Below, in pieces: positions 23,014-34,369 of a stretch of 64,000 bases of DNA (positions are counted from its first letter, which is position 1; every line of letters begins with the position of its first letter). A program made the position numbers and the translations under genes. This DNA comes from Dictyophora rubrovolvata (lineage: Eukaryota > Basidiomycota > Agaricomycetes > Phallales > Phallaceae). The stretch is from positions 3,302,613 through 3,366,612 of the forward strand of contig CP114117.1 in NCBI GenBank assembly GCA_029959195.1, written 5' to 3'. The notes below the pieces were generated by a model that worked only from the letters and a program-made list of their open reading frames with translations, made no database searches and was not told the origin of the DNA.

Positions 23014-23768
23014 ATGCGTCATGCTATAACAGGTACCCAGAAAACGGCGGAGCGTATCATCGATGAAATTTTAACGGGGTTTCCGGAGTTTTCGGCTATG
23101 ATAGATGAGTTCAGATCCGAGGTGGATCATATCGTTATTGCAGCGAAACAATTTCTCAAACACCCACAATTCGCGGATATGAATATGCATGACGTGGTTC
23201 AGAAATGGGGAGAAAAATGCGAGGATGCGTACCATCGACTTCAAAAGGAATTCCAAGAGCCTTTACTGGAAGATATGGATGAAAAAATGAAGCAGCGAGA
23301 GAAAATAATTACTACACTTTTCAACGAATCACAGGAATTGTTCATTCAAACCATCTCTGATATTCGACCCCTTACTCAGGAGGAACAGGGGAGCATAAGG
23401 ACACAATTCAGTCCAGTCAGCGAAAAACTGAAAAAATTCATTCTCGTAGCATGTTTGTACTTTGGATTAATATCTTTGGTTAAAGGCCATATAACTAATA
23501 AAATCTGTCAGGTAAAATGATTGATGATCATCCGTCCCTCGTCTTCGTCGTTTCCATTATTGTCCCACTCTTGATACCACCAGGGCACTTCTTGCGCCCA
23601 TTACTACTTCTTTTCGGTTTTGGTAAGTTTCCCTTATATTACTTTCTTTTTTTAAGGCATACCCCCGGTTCAGGCTCTGTGGCCATTGCATGGGCGCAGA
23701 GGGGATTCTGGGGAGCTACCGTCACCAAAGGAAGTTGGTTTGCAATCCTCCAGTCGATCGCAATGTGA
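23014..23768 (+). CDS. Ifi-6-16 (ISG12)-like membrane protein with helical N-terminus
   Basis: Three exons by eye: 23014-23452, 23512-23622 and 23674-23768. The first encodes about 146 polar residues rich in Glu/Lys (FPEFSAMIDEFRSEVDHIVIAAKQF...), probably helical or coiled. The last two encode a hydrophobic tail: HPSLVFVVSIIVPLLIPPG, then GFG|SVAIAWAQRGFWG and SWFAILQSIAM. The GFG...AWAQ...FAILQS pattern matches the C-terminal hydrophobic domain of fungal Ifi-6-16-like proteins. The first intron has a GTTTGT donor and a CTAAT branch site. In animals this family sits in mitochondrial or ER membranes; the fungal role is unknown. An alternative upstream start at about 22946 is possible. Confidence 0.6.
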
Positions 23769-24142
23769 CGCTAGCAAAGGTTATACAAACTTTCATTACT
23801 CATTAGCTATTCTTGAACGCCCTTTTGTCTCTGTCGTGATGTGAACGACTACTTTTCTTGTGTTGACAGGAAGCTTTCTCCACCTTACGGGTTTTTTTAG
23901 TTCTGTTTCATGTTATGTACCAGACGAGTCAATACTAATTTTGAACGAATTTCTCACTCGAAAGGTATGTGAGTCATACGGGAGGCCTGAAAGCGAATAT
24001 TGATGGTCAACAGACAGCAACTGCTGTCTAATAAATAAATTGTTATGTGTTGTATTGTGTTCGTAGATAAACTGCAATGAGGGAGTATAGTACAAATGAC
24101 GTGGTATGGATCGTATGGGGGAAATGGGCTCGTCAAGGATAT
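23769..24142. other. Convergent 3' intergenic region
   Basis: 374 bp between two convergent genes. It contains only short minus-strand ORFs without motifs and presumably holds the two polyadenylation regions. Confidence 0.4.
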
Positions 24143-25247
24143 TTAACAATTGCATGTTGAATCTTCCTCAGATGTGCTCTCGCTCAATGATATAGTTCCA
24201 GGCATACTTGACGTCGTATTAGCTTTGTGCACAACCGGAGCTGTAGCTGTCGGAGCCGATTTAGCTGCCGACTCACGCGCATCCAAGATCTGATATCAAA
24301 TCACTTTTTGAGAACCAAAGTCGAGTGCCGGAAATAAACCAGAGAAGCATACCTTCTCCACGACCTCGAGAAATGCTTCACGTACACCTACGTTGGTTTT
24401 CGCGCTGGCTTCGACAAAAAGACAGCCCTGGCTTTCTGCGAACTTGCGACCTAATTTACAGCCAGTCAGTGCGCCAATACGTACCTTAAATAAAATTACG
24501 AGGCTCACCTTCCTCTTCAGATACGGCACGGCTATATTCCTAGAATCTCAGTGAGCTTCAGCTCAATCATAAAATCAGGTTTATTAATTGCCTTGTCTAA
24601 CTTGTTGCCTTCAAGTCGAAAAAGGAGTTCAAGTCAGCCATACCAAAAAACATAGGCAGCCAACATCTCATGAACATTACCTACTACTATTTTCACAACA
24701 GAGCTAGATACGTATGTTTCTAGTTCCGTGAACCATTTAGGGAGCGCGTCAAATGAATCCCGATTGGAAACGTCGTAAACTGATTTAAGACCTTAACACG
24801 AGGTTAACACATGGCATAATAATTATCGCACCCAATATAACCCCTTCTGCGCCTCTGTAAGACGAAATTAAGTACATGAAGAATGCACAATGATAAATAG
24901 ACATCTACCGATAGTAAGACGCTGTTATAGTTCGAAACCGCTCTTGACCGGCAGTGTCCTAAACACTGTACTGAGGAGAACCACTCGATTAAATTCATCG
25001 ACTTACCCATAAGCTCAACTTTACTTTCTTACCCTTAACTTCCATCTTACATATCCTAAAGTCAACTCCAATTGTGGCCGAAGCCTCGTCTTCTGGCAAC
25101 CATTGTTTGTCGGTAAACCGTAATAGCAAGCTGCTCTTTCCTACCGATGAATTACCTGTAATTTCGAGTCAGAAAACGCCTTTTAGCCCAAACTTGATCT
25201 TACGTGCCGATGAGCAGCAATTTGCAGTTCACAATCTGGTCTGCCAT
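24143..25247 (-). CDS. Rab18-like small GTPase
   Basis: This Ras-superfamily GTPase is of the Rab18 type, a class tied to lipid droplets and ER. Read on the minus strand from ATG 25247, the motifs in order are KLLLIG|NSSVGKSSLLLRF (P-loop), ATIGVDF (switch I), DTAGQERFRTI (switch II), VILVYDVSNRDSF, WFTELETY, VVG|NKLDK (guanine specificity) and EASAKTNVGVREAF. The tail ends STCNC before the stop at 24143-24145, giving a CxC double-geranylgeranylation signal. About seven introns are needed. Two of them require GC donors: 25156-25207 (G|GCACGT) and 24540-24591 (AAG|GCAATT). It shares a 99 bp divergent upstream region with the Dap1-like gene. Confidence 0.88.
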
Positions 25248-25346
25248 GACAGGAGAAAATGAAAGAGTGGAGAATGAGTTGACGTAACCGCGCTTGTGAC
25301 TTCCCCGCGTCACACACACACACTCTCTATCTGCTCTGCTGTCATC
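25248..25346. promoter_or_regulatory. Bidirectional promoter of Rab18-like and Dap1-like genes
   Basis: The two ATG codons (25247 minus, 25347 plus) are separated by only 99 bp. The segment has a TGACGTAA element (CRE/ATF-like) near 25280 and a (CA)n run near 25313-25322. There is no TATA box. Both transcripts must start within or overlap this stretch. Confidence 0.7.
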
Positions 25347-26072
25347 ATGACATCCTTTACCGAATCGCTATCAACACCAATTAACACAGCTCTTTTTTTA
25401 TTAACTTTGTATTATGTCAAAGAAATCATATATCCCTCTATTTCACGACCAAAAGCTTTGACGGAGGTGCCAACGACGTACGAAAAGGGCTACTCATGGA
25501 TGCCTGCGAAACATCCACCCAGTGTTGTTTTTCAAATTTATACACCTAAGACGTTAGCTCCGTACGATGGTAGAAATAATGGAAGGATATTACTTGCTAT
25601 TGATGGGATGGTTTTTGACGTCACGGCTGGTCGTGGATTTTATGGACCCGGTTGGTGTTGAGTTGTTCTTTATTATTGGATGCTGATGCGGTCTTTTTAG
25701 ACGGAATGTATGGAAACTTTGCGGGTCGAGATGCGAGTAGAGGAATGGCTAAGCAGTCTTTTGATATTGGTATGTTACGGATTTATGTTGGACAATGCCT
25801 GCTCGTGCGCTGACTATTTTTTATAGAAATGTTAACTCCCATTGACCAACCGTTAGATAAACTTCAAGACTTGGACGCTGGTGAACTGTAAGTATGCCTT
25901 CAATGTTATCTCGACTGTACTCAATCAATTGTTTAGTGAAAATATGAGGGGTAGGCCTGTCATCTAAAAGTGCTAACGTCTCTCTAAGAAGTTATTTTAT
26001 ATAGGATGGGTTGAACACTTCAGCAACAAATATATCATCTGTGGCAAGCTAGTCGAAAATGACGCCGTATGA
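25347..26072 (+). CDS. Cytochrome b5-like heme/steroid-binding protein (Dap1/PGRMC type)
   Basis: This is a membrane-associated progesterone receptor (MAPR) family member. Yeast Dap1 binds heme and supports the sterol P450 Erg11. Residues about 14-34 form an N-terminal membrane segment (ALFLLTLYYVKEIIYP). The cytochrome b5-like fold follows: PKTLAPYDG, ILLAIDGMVFDVTAGRGFYGP and, after an intron, DGMYGNFAGRDASRGMAKQSFD. This is the MAPR form, with Tyr residues instead of the two His of cytochrome b5. Later small exons read EMLTPIDQPLDKLQDL and WVEHFSNKY, with stop at 26070-26072. Length, about 160 residues, fits the family. Confidence 0.9.
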
Positions 26073-27458
26073 GTCGTTGTGCGAGGTTCGTATTTGCTAT
26101 TTTTTGTTATGCAAGAATTTGTCTAAGCAAACTAATTCGATAGTGTTTATTGATTTTTATATCTTGATTGCTTTGATTGTATTTCTTGCGTTTTTTTTTG
26201 AATGATAACACTTTCGGACGATCATTTAAACGATGCAAAACGCTTGCTTCGGGTTTTTTGAAACCAGAATTCGGTTCATCCACGTGTAACCTGCAGCATT
26301 TTTACCCAAACCCTGCGATACCAAGTCTATCTACATCTATTTCAGCTTGAAAAATGCGCTCACTTGTTGAAGGATAAAAGCAGCTGGTGCCACCCTCTCA
26401 TCGACTTTAATTGTTACTTTCACTTCTAAAATCTAGAATGTAGTAACCAGTTCGGAGCTGTGACTGGTCACGTGACGGTATAATTATGTAATATGATCGT
26501 CGATTCTCGATTTGTTTGTTTCCCGCGCATCTCGACTGAGTGCTCCCTTCCGCTGGCCAGCTCAGCTTTTTCTTTTCTATCTCTTACTCTCACTCTCACC
26601 CACGTCGTCCTTGGTCCGGTCTACCCGCAAATTCAGTGCCCGTATCTCTCGTGTTAATTACTACACCCGTAATATTTGGCTCCACTCTACGCATTGACCA
26701 GACTTGAAAATTGCATACCAACAACAACACAACCAATTCAAATCGTCCTGGTCCTGGTCTCCCATCTCTTCTTGTTCATAGCCACTACACGCAGCCTTTC
26801 ATCTTAAATCGAATACAGCGATCAAAGACAGTCGATAAGGCTATTCGCTGCACCGATAAATCAACGAACAAGCTATCCCCGAATCTATCTCCAATTCGAG
26901 ATCTGTAAGTGCTTTTGAAGTATAAAAGACGCTTGAAATTTGACTCATCATTTGACTGGTCCATCAATTCATATCTGTTTTTTATGTTGCATATTCGTTC
27001 GGTTTTCTTCCGCCTTGCACCACAATCGCTTGTCCATTCTCTTTGTTTGATTCAAATTCCGAACTCGTTCGCAATATCCCCCAGAGCGTCTTCATTTCTG
27101 GACCCGATTCCATCCTTACTTTGATTGGACTGTGCCTAAAGCCCATTCTCAGACCTAATTTGTCTTGAGCCATATTTATATATCACAGTTTGTCTGTTTA
27201 TTTGTTTACGTTTCTTTGGGAGTTCCGAGCCTAGCTCGGACGTACCGCATTTTTTCTCTCTCGTCGATTCGAGGTTCTATCGGCAAGCTACTTGAACTTT
27301 TCTGGACCGGTACCAATACGCGCGGGCCTTGGGCATTTATAATTGATATACTCCAGCGTCTAGCTTTCAAACTCTGAAGGTTGTCCTCATACCGCATTCG
27401 CAGTCCCAACTCAGACTTAGCTTCTTCATTTTTCCGGTCTACGGATCCTGGTTTTCAA
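26073..27458 (+). promoter_or_regulatory. Long upstream region and 5' leader with likely leader intron
   Basis: 1.39 kb between Dap1-like and the next gene. From about 26510 the sequence is CT-rich and transcript-like. A strong donor (ATCT|GTAAGT at about 26907) and an acceptor (CATTCGCAG ending about 27401) could remove an intron of about 500 bp from the 5' UTR of the gene starting at 27459. No protein-coding gene is supported. Confidence 0.45.
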
Positions 27459-30400
27459 ATGCCCCGAAAACGTAAGAGGTCTGTTTCACCCTCTAAAGGT
27501 ATAATCAGTGGAGGTGGATCGCTGGGTGTAGGCGATAGAGAAGGTCTAAGTTCCATTCAACAAGGAATGGGATCAACATCTCAATCTGTTAGATCTAATA
27601 TACGTCATCACTCCAACGAACCTGAGACTATGGTTTCGCCACGTCATCGACATCCGCCTCCCCCCACTGCTCACTCACCTTCGTCTCATTATCAACCACT
27701 TTATGAACAGCAACATCCAAACCAGTCATACTCCCCACCAAACTCAAACACATATCATTCACATCCGCACCCTGTGTACCACCATGCCAATTCCAGTCAC
27801 CCTTACCACAACTCTCCCGATCACGAAGTGCAGCAGCATGCCAGCTCCTATCCTATCCACGACCAGTCACCGAACCCGCCTCCAAATCCACATGCGCCAT
27901 CCCATTACAATTTCGCTAATCGTGCCTATGCACAGCAACGCGATTCGGGGTTTAACACCTTCAGAGTCAATCCTGGACCGGCTCCTGGACTGATCGCTGT
28001 AAACGCGAGTCCCGTTCCTCCGCCCTCCAACTCTGTTGCTCCTCCACTGCACTCGCCATCAATAGCAGCCCCTCCTCCGCCCTTAGGTTTTCAACATCAC
28101 CAATATCCAGAGGACGATTCACACCACTTCCATCATCGATCGTACTCGCATTCACATTCGCAACCTCCTGCTTCCACATCCAGTTCTGTTCCTGCATCTC
28201 ATGTACGTCTCTCACCTCCCTTGGTTGCCTCAAGGGACCCTGTGACCAGAAACGAGTTCGAAAGCGTAAATAGGAATGGCGCTAGGCGCTCCCGTCGTGC
28301 TAGAATTCGCAATGGAAACGAGAGCCCCTTGACATCTTCTGATGATGATGTATCATATAATCCTGCCACTGCAGGTGGAAGAAGCAGAGCGATGGTTAAA
28401 TATTTGATCATGAAAGCCAAATATCGGTATGTTATTCCTCTCTGTACATACCACTCCCTACTTCATCCGGCCTTTGATCATTTTAGTTATGCTCTTGGCG
28501 AAGGTGCACTCTTGAGAGACGAACTCGAAAGTCTGAAGAGGGAAGAGCACCATCAATGGAAACTCAAGGAAGTTGGTGTCGACGAGATCATCAAGTCTTT
28601 CGGGTAAGCTTCAAGCCACAAGCCACTTATTCACGACCTATTCATATATATTGTTGCTAGGTCAGATTCGGATCGGCTCGTCCATGGTGGTGATCGGCAA
28701 GCGCAGCAATATCTGCTTGATCGCGATAATGACTCTACGGACTGGGAAATAGATATGCTCAGAGAGTTGGACAGAGAGCGGAACGCGTTTCGTGAGCGAG
28801 AACGGGAACGAGACCGTGATTATGATCGAGGAGGATACACCACGGGTATTGGGCATGATGATCGTGAAAGAGGTCGGCCTGTTGATTCGAATAGAGATAG
28901 AGATAATGATCTCGATCAGATGTCAATGAACATTCAGTCGTCGTTACCTGGATCTCGTTGGGAGGACCGGGATTCCAGACAAGGCGAACAACGACGAGCC
29001 CGGTCTTCTTCACGTCCTCGCTATGAATCGCGTTTGGATTCTCGGTCATTCCATTACTCTCCTCATCCATATCGTCGTACGCCGCCGCCTTCATTGCCAT
29101 CGGACCGTGAGGTGCACCCCGATCCTCTCACGCACCCTTCCGCCTCCCCGGCACCGTTACAACCGTCTTCTAGGCTGGAGGAGGGTGGTAACCAATATGC
29201 TACGCGACGAAGCGAACACGAACAAGACGACATGGAGTTGGAATATAAGAGATATCCTTCCCCTCGTCATCAACAACAACGTTCATCTGGGAATGTTCGT
29301 GAAGCCGGCCGTGTTTCACCAGCACAACAATCGGGTCACTACCAATCCCCGCCTCCACTATCCCATACGCATCATCAGCAACCACAACAACACTCTGTGC
29401 GACCTTCTGTTGCTCCTTCACATTCGTTCAGAGAAAGCACCGAATGGCCGGATGGATCTCGAGTGCAAAGAGAGGACCCTCGTGAACACGCTGAGCAGCA
29501 CAGTCTGCCATACAAATATGGGCCTGATTCTCGTAGATCACCGCGACCTCCACCTTCTCCCGCGCCTCATTTAGTTTCTAAGGCAATAACAGCTACTCAT
29601 CTTTCTACTCAAGAAGAATTGAAAAGAGAGCAAGAGCCTGATGTTCCACAACGACTTTTAGAAGAATATGAAAGGGCAATAAATACAACAACAACAACCT
29701 TCTCATCAAAGGCGGGCCAAAACGCAACTGGCGGTGCACAATACGATCGTAGTCAGCAGCGTCCATCGTCCTCGTCGGCTCAATCCCAGGGTCAATCTGC
29801 GGCTCATAGCTACCCCCAAGCTCCCGCTGAGCACACGTCTTCCGCAACTCCTACACCACCGGCTCATCGTACACGCGCGCAGACGCGGATGGACGAAGCA
29901 GTAAAATCTTCACGGACACCGGAAGAACAAAGTCAAGACCCTTCAGCGACATCTATTGTGCCTGCTGTACCTCCCGTTTCTTCTTCACATAGCCCCCGCT
30001 CAAATTCAGCCCCATCCGCGAAGAGTCCAACGATATCCCAACCTCCTCAACCCTTCCCACGAAAAAGTCTTGCTCTAGATCCGCCTTCCGCAACATTAGT
30101 ACCGCCGACAAGCTCCAATGTTCCTCTCTCCTCTCAGCCAAACCTTCCAGAACCTCAGGGTCTTCACTCAGCTCCTGCAGCACCAACCTCGCCTTCTCAC
30201 CACTCCCGTTCGAATTCTGATACGCCTTCCGCTGATCCTGTAGTTTATCATCTCCCCGAGCCTCGGCGAAAGGCATATCATCATCCGCCGATACCTCGAG
30301 ATCATCATCCAAAATATGCATACGCGTATTATCCCAATCAGAGTGAAGACGAGGAGGAGGATGAAGATATGATTGGTGGTGACTCGAGAAGTCTGACGAA

Positions 30401-30521
30401 GGGTTCTGGTGTTGGTGATAATGTTGGATCAAATGGCAGTGCTAAGCCAGAGAAGAATGCCGATCAAGATCCCGAAATAGGAACGACAACTGTTGTGAAG
30501 GATTCCATGGACGTTGATTGA
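27459..30521 (+). CDS. Large disordered nuclear protein, unknown
   Basis: I do not recognise this gene. Start ATG 27459 gives MPRKRKRSVSPSK, a basic nuclear-localisation-like start. Exons are 27459-28426, 28487-28603 and 28661-30521, with introns of 60 and 57 bp, in frame. The N-terminal third is rich in His, Pro, Ser and Tyr. The only compact part is around exon 2 (SRAMVKYLIMKAKYRYALGE, then LRDELESLKREEHHQW and VGVDEIIKSF). It is followed by WEIDMLRELDRERNAFRERERERDRDYDRG, a charged RE/RD stretch. The rest is low-complexity Pro/Ser/His/Gln with an acidic stretch (EDEEEDEDM) near the C-terminus. About 980 residues. Composition suggests a transcription or RNA-processing factor; that is inference. 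Confidence 0.75.
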
Positions 30522-32106
30522 TTCGTTGATCGTTGGTTGCCCTTGTTGTTTATCCCAGACCTTTATGTCCGATTATCGTTCGTGTTCTGGAGACTATTTA
30601 TAGATCATACTCAAGCTCGACTGGCCTCTATTCGAGAATACAGCGCAGGTCAAGAAAACAAAATCCATGATTGGGATCACCTCGACCAAAAATATGGTTG
30701 ATCAAAAAAACGGGGACCTGTATGTATTTACCCGCTTTCAGGAGTTTTTGGGATCTGGAATGGTTCGTCGTGGAATCATCTTTCTACTCTTGCTCTCGCC
30801 CGCTTTCGATGAACACTAAGATCTACCGTCCTCGTCTTTAATCGTATTTAACTTCTCTCCTCACTCTCCTCATGTAGCACCTGCCACCTCAGCACCTTTA
30901 CTACTCGTTGCTGTCAATAATCCGACAGACACGTCACACAAACCACCTAGATGCCGCAAAATCTCCCCCCTTCATAAATATATTGGACTATAATTGCGAA
31001 TTGTTCTCATATTTCTTGATCCCTTTTCGAATCCGAACGATCGAATTCTCCTCGAAACACTTATACATATCTGAGATTTACTCGGGGGAAGGTAGTCTGG
31101 TTTGTGTTATATATCTATGTCGCCGTGCTCGGATCTCCGAAAAAATAAAGTAATAATACCTATCAGTGTTTCACCGGTTCTTCTCGCTTCGTTTGATATC
31201 ACTGGAAAAATCCTTTCTTGCTTGTTTTTATCTATCCCTCGTTCTGTTTTGGTCTGCTCTTTTGTGGTCTTCTCTTTCGTCTTGTGCTATCAGTTTAACG
31301 CTGTTATCAGACTTCGACTCTTTAGGCGTAAATCAAGTAGATGTTGCATATCTTGTCCTGTTGTTTCTTTCGATCCTTCGATCTGCTTACTATACATCAT
31401 CGTTATATTGCAAATTTCAGTTTTGTCGTTTTCTGAATATTACCGTAGAACAGTCTCGGAAAATTTAGGTTGTATTGATTCATTCTTTTCTTCCGGCAAA
31501 CACCAACCACGCTAAAAATCTCGAGTCTTTTTCTCAAGATTCGCGCTCAGCCTCCTCCGAAGGAAAGTTTTTTAAACCCATTCCGATTAATTCCATTCCT
31601 TTTTATCTAATCATTCAGAAACAATAGCATGTACATACGCCGTCTTCCAGATATTGAGAACCATGCAGACTTTTAAATTATCGCGTGTCATGGTCCATAT
31701 TTACATACGCATGCGAGGTTTAATGAAAGGAGACCGGTGGTCGTACTATTTCAACATTCGTTACTAATAATGTCTAGGGGGAGATTTGGTGTGGAATTTT
31801 TGGTTCATGAGCATATATTCCGCAGTTCAGTTGAGAATATGTATGTATCATATGGCCGTGGAATTTGCAACATACATATTTTCACCGTGCCACTCGAATA
31901 TGACTGTTACTACGCAATATATGTATGCTGTGGTGCATCAGAAAAATCGTATATTTCAGAAACTTCACATATATTTGCCAACAATTCGGAAGTTCAGTCA
32001 ATTGTCGCATTCACATGATAGTCTATGTCGATCTCTGACGAGACAATTAACAAAAAGCAAAATTGAATGAAATCTTGGTGAAAACAGCCATTTTCTCAGC
32101 AAAAAA
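30522..32106. other. Long gene-free interval
   Basis: About 1.6 kb without a supportable gene. The first part is presumably 3' UTR. 31150-31470 is pyrimidine-rich, like leader or intron sequence. The small ORFs (for example 31166-31468) are Phe/Leu/Ser-rich translations of T-rich DNA and show no motif. Confidence 0.4.
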
Positions 32107-33040
32107 CTACCAGGGTAAAATGGTACCATCGTAACGCTTGAATGTACCACTATCCTTCGGCGTTGCACTTACAACTACCTTGTATTGTTCTTCAACGCTA
32201 AATGTGATTTCGAGCCTGGCTCCTTCGCCTCCCATTTCTAAGTTCAACAAAAGCTTAGCTCACGAATTTCTTGAAAGTGAGTTTCTTGCGTACCTGTTTT
32301 AACCCATCCAGGATCCAACACGAATACAATCATGTCTGGTCTTTCCTTAGCAATTTTATAGGTCTTCGGAGAGATGTTCAGATAATGGAATATGGTTCAT
32401 AAAGCCAAATGCTTACCATCATATTCAAAGCTGTTTTGCTGGTAGAGTAACCAGCGTTCTTGACACCGAAATCCAAACCGATGCTGGCAATGCCTGTTGT
32501 AGTGTTCATAACCACGGGACCACCAGGACGCGTGCTTCGTTCAAGAGCGGGAATAAGAGCCTGCCATACAAGAGTGGGACCAAGACAATTAGAACGCATG
32601 AAATTGAGGAATCGTTCAGAGTCAATATCAGATGGTTTGTCATTCCCGCCCTGAGATAAATCCTCAGCATTTTATAAATCAGGAGCATATCAGATCCAGC
32701 TTACCCTTCCCGCATTATTGATCAAATAATCTAGACCGCGCCCATCAAGGATCTTTTCGATTTCTGCTGCGGCTGTTTTTATGCTTCCGGGATCGTCTAT
32801 ATCCAGTTTAATCAAGTGGACACGTCCAGGTCCAGAGGTAAAAGACGAAGCTAGGACTCGGAGAGCTTCGCAGCTCTCGGGGTTACGAGCTGCTGCGAAA
32901 ACTTCATCTCCGTTCCTTGCGACTTGTCTGGAGAATTCAAGGCCAATTCCTCGCGAAGTTCTAGATAATATGCATGATTTTTAAGCTGTCTTTTGTATCA
33001 TTTGAAGCGATATCTACCCTGTTATAAGCCAGACAGGCAT
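32107..33040 (-). CDS. Short-chain dehydrogenase/reductase (SDR)
   Basis: An NAD(P)-dependent oxidoreductase, read on the minus strand from ATG 33040: MPVWLITG|TSRGIGLEF (cofactor motif TGxxxGIG across the first intron), then FAAARN, LDID, YLINNAGR (NNAG motif), NCLGPTLVWQALIPAL, a catalytic Ser region VVMNTTTGIASIG and YSTSKTALNM (YxxxK active site). The C-terminal exons read FVLDPGWVKT and end at TAG 32107-32109. About 250 residues, a classical single-domain SDR. The closest general type is the C-factor-like group; the substrate cannot be told from sequence. Confidence 0.88.
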
Positions 33041-33416
33041 TTTTTAGAGAGACGTTGATGCTGAGAATCTTCTGGATTTACCTTGACTTCATGATTATTT
33101 ATCTAAATGAGTTACACCGTGTTTTTTCCGGCTTGTGAACATGTGAGCGTTTTTGGGAAGCTGCTAACAGGTTATAGATGTGACGTCACACCTTCTGGTT
33201 CGACGCAACATCGACTCCGTGCACATTGACAAATTGACAATGACAACGCAGCAGCAAACGTAATCAATAACATAAGTATGTTATTTTGATGAAGAATTGA
33301 TGTGATTATTATAAGCTAAGATAATGGTTATAAAAATCTCCGTATCTATGTTTGGTTTCGTAATCATGTCTTATTCGTGACCTAGGCTCGCTCCACTCCT
33401 TTGCGCACTGCTAGTA
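33041..33416. other. Intergenic region
   Basis: 376 bp upstream of the SDR start and downstream of the microprotein stop, both on the minus strand. It contains a TGACGTCA palindrome (CRE/ATF-type) at about 33180-33187, 140 bp upstream of the SDR start. Confidence 0.5.
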
Positions 33417-33739
33417 CTAGTACATCCCCCTCCTCGTCCCTATTCTTGCTCGTCGACCACCACAGCATCTGCAGCATAGTATATCTTCAATTACTCGGAA
33501 GATTGTTACGATTACCTAAAAAAATCGCGTGAATCACCCTTGGCTTTCGTCGTGGGACACATCGAGCAACCTACCGAGGTGATGGCAGATACAATTGTCT
33601 CAATTACACCAGCAATTGCGGAAATGACGGCATTAATAGCTAAACGGAAAAAGAAAGCGAAGATGATTCAGTAAATCAGCGAGGTATGTGGGTGTCTGAA
33701 CGACGTACCGCTGCCGATTGCAGAAAATATGCTACCCAT
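33417..33739 (-). CDS. 64-residue Gly2/CCxCC microprotein, three exons
   Basis: A small gene with no long ORF. Exons on the minus strand are 33709-33739, 33575-33639 and 33417-33515, with GT-AG introns of 69 and 59 bp. It opens MGSIFSAIGSAINAVISAIAG. The middle is an amphipathic or hydrophobic helix (VIETIVSAITS|VIVTIFRVIEDIL). Then come CCRCC and a basic tail GGRRARIGTRRGMY. Gly2-Ser suggests N-myristoylation, the Cys cluster suggests palmitoylation, and the Arg tail suggests binding to acidic membranes. A TATATAAG box lies at 33815-33822, 76 bp upstream of the ATG. Short proteins with the same MG...SAI...CCRCC layout are, to my knowledge, common and uncharacterised in Agaricomycetes. The introns fall at codon positions that keep the helix pattern, which supports the model. 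Confidence 0.8.
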
Positions 33740-34369
33740 AGTTGTGAATTTGTTTAGAGTTGTGAGTGATTTGTAAGTTGATTTGTTGAGTATATTTTGC
33801 TTTCAAAGCTCCCTCTTATATATGTTTTTCGGAAGTGTGGTATGTACATTGGATCGAGTGACGCGGTGACGTGCATTGTGATGTCTCATGATGTCATTTG
33901 GATATTAGTGGCCTGTGTAGTGGCTCTCATGCACATGTACCTTCTATGGCCGATGACAGAAAAATGACATGAAAGTTCTGGTCCTTTTCATCACATTCAT
34001 ACACATAACGGTGTAGATACAAATATTTCACCCACGTATTAGCCTGCCAGTGTGTGAGGGTATCCGAAAATATATGATTGCTCGTAAGGGAAAAAAAGCA
34101 AAAACAGAAGAGAGCTGCATGACGGTTGAAATGAAAATATAAAAAAGGAAATCGGGGAAGACAGAAGCTAAAATCCCGGCGAGAAAATAATTAAAATCAT
34201 AATGCGAAGCAAGCAACAGGATATCAAAAGGGTTGTGTTGTGCGTAAAGTATGCTGATAGATTGAAAGTAAAAGCAGAAGAATCAAAGAATGGATCTGTC
34301 ATAACTCGTCATAACTCATACCTGGGATAAATTTAGTCCTATCTAAGTGAAATAATGTAATTCCCAGAC
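33740..34369. promoter_or_regulatory. Microprotein promoter and 3' region of the Whi2-like gene
   Basis: 630 bp between two minus-strand genes. The proximal part holds the TATATAAG box at 33815-33822. The distal part is AT-rich with no supported gene; a 62-codon minus ORF at 34028-34216 is hydrophobic without motif. Confidence 0.55.

Noticed and set aside
28755-29100. Antisense ORFs across the long disordered gene (also 27867, 29605, 29953)
   Set aside because: Low-complexity codon repeats on the plus strand keep the opposite frames open. The plus-strand frame has clean introns, the others do not.
31102-31515. Two overlapping Phe/Leu-rich ORFs suggesting a membrane protein
   Set aside because: They are translations of T-rich, leader-like DNA in two frames, without splice sites or motifs supporting either.
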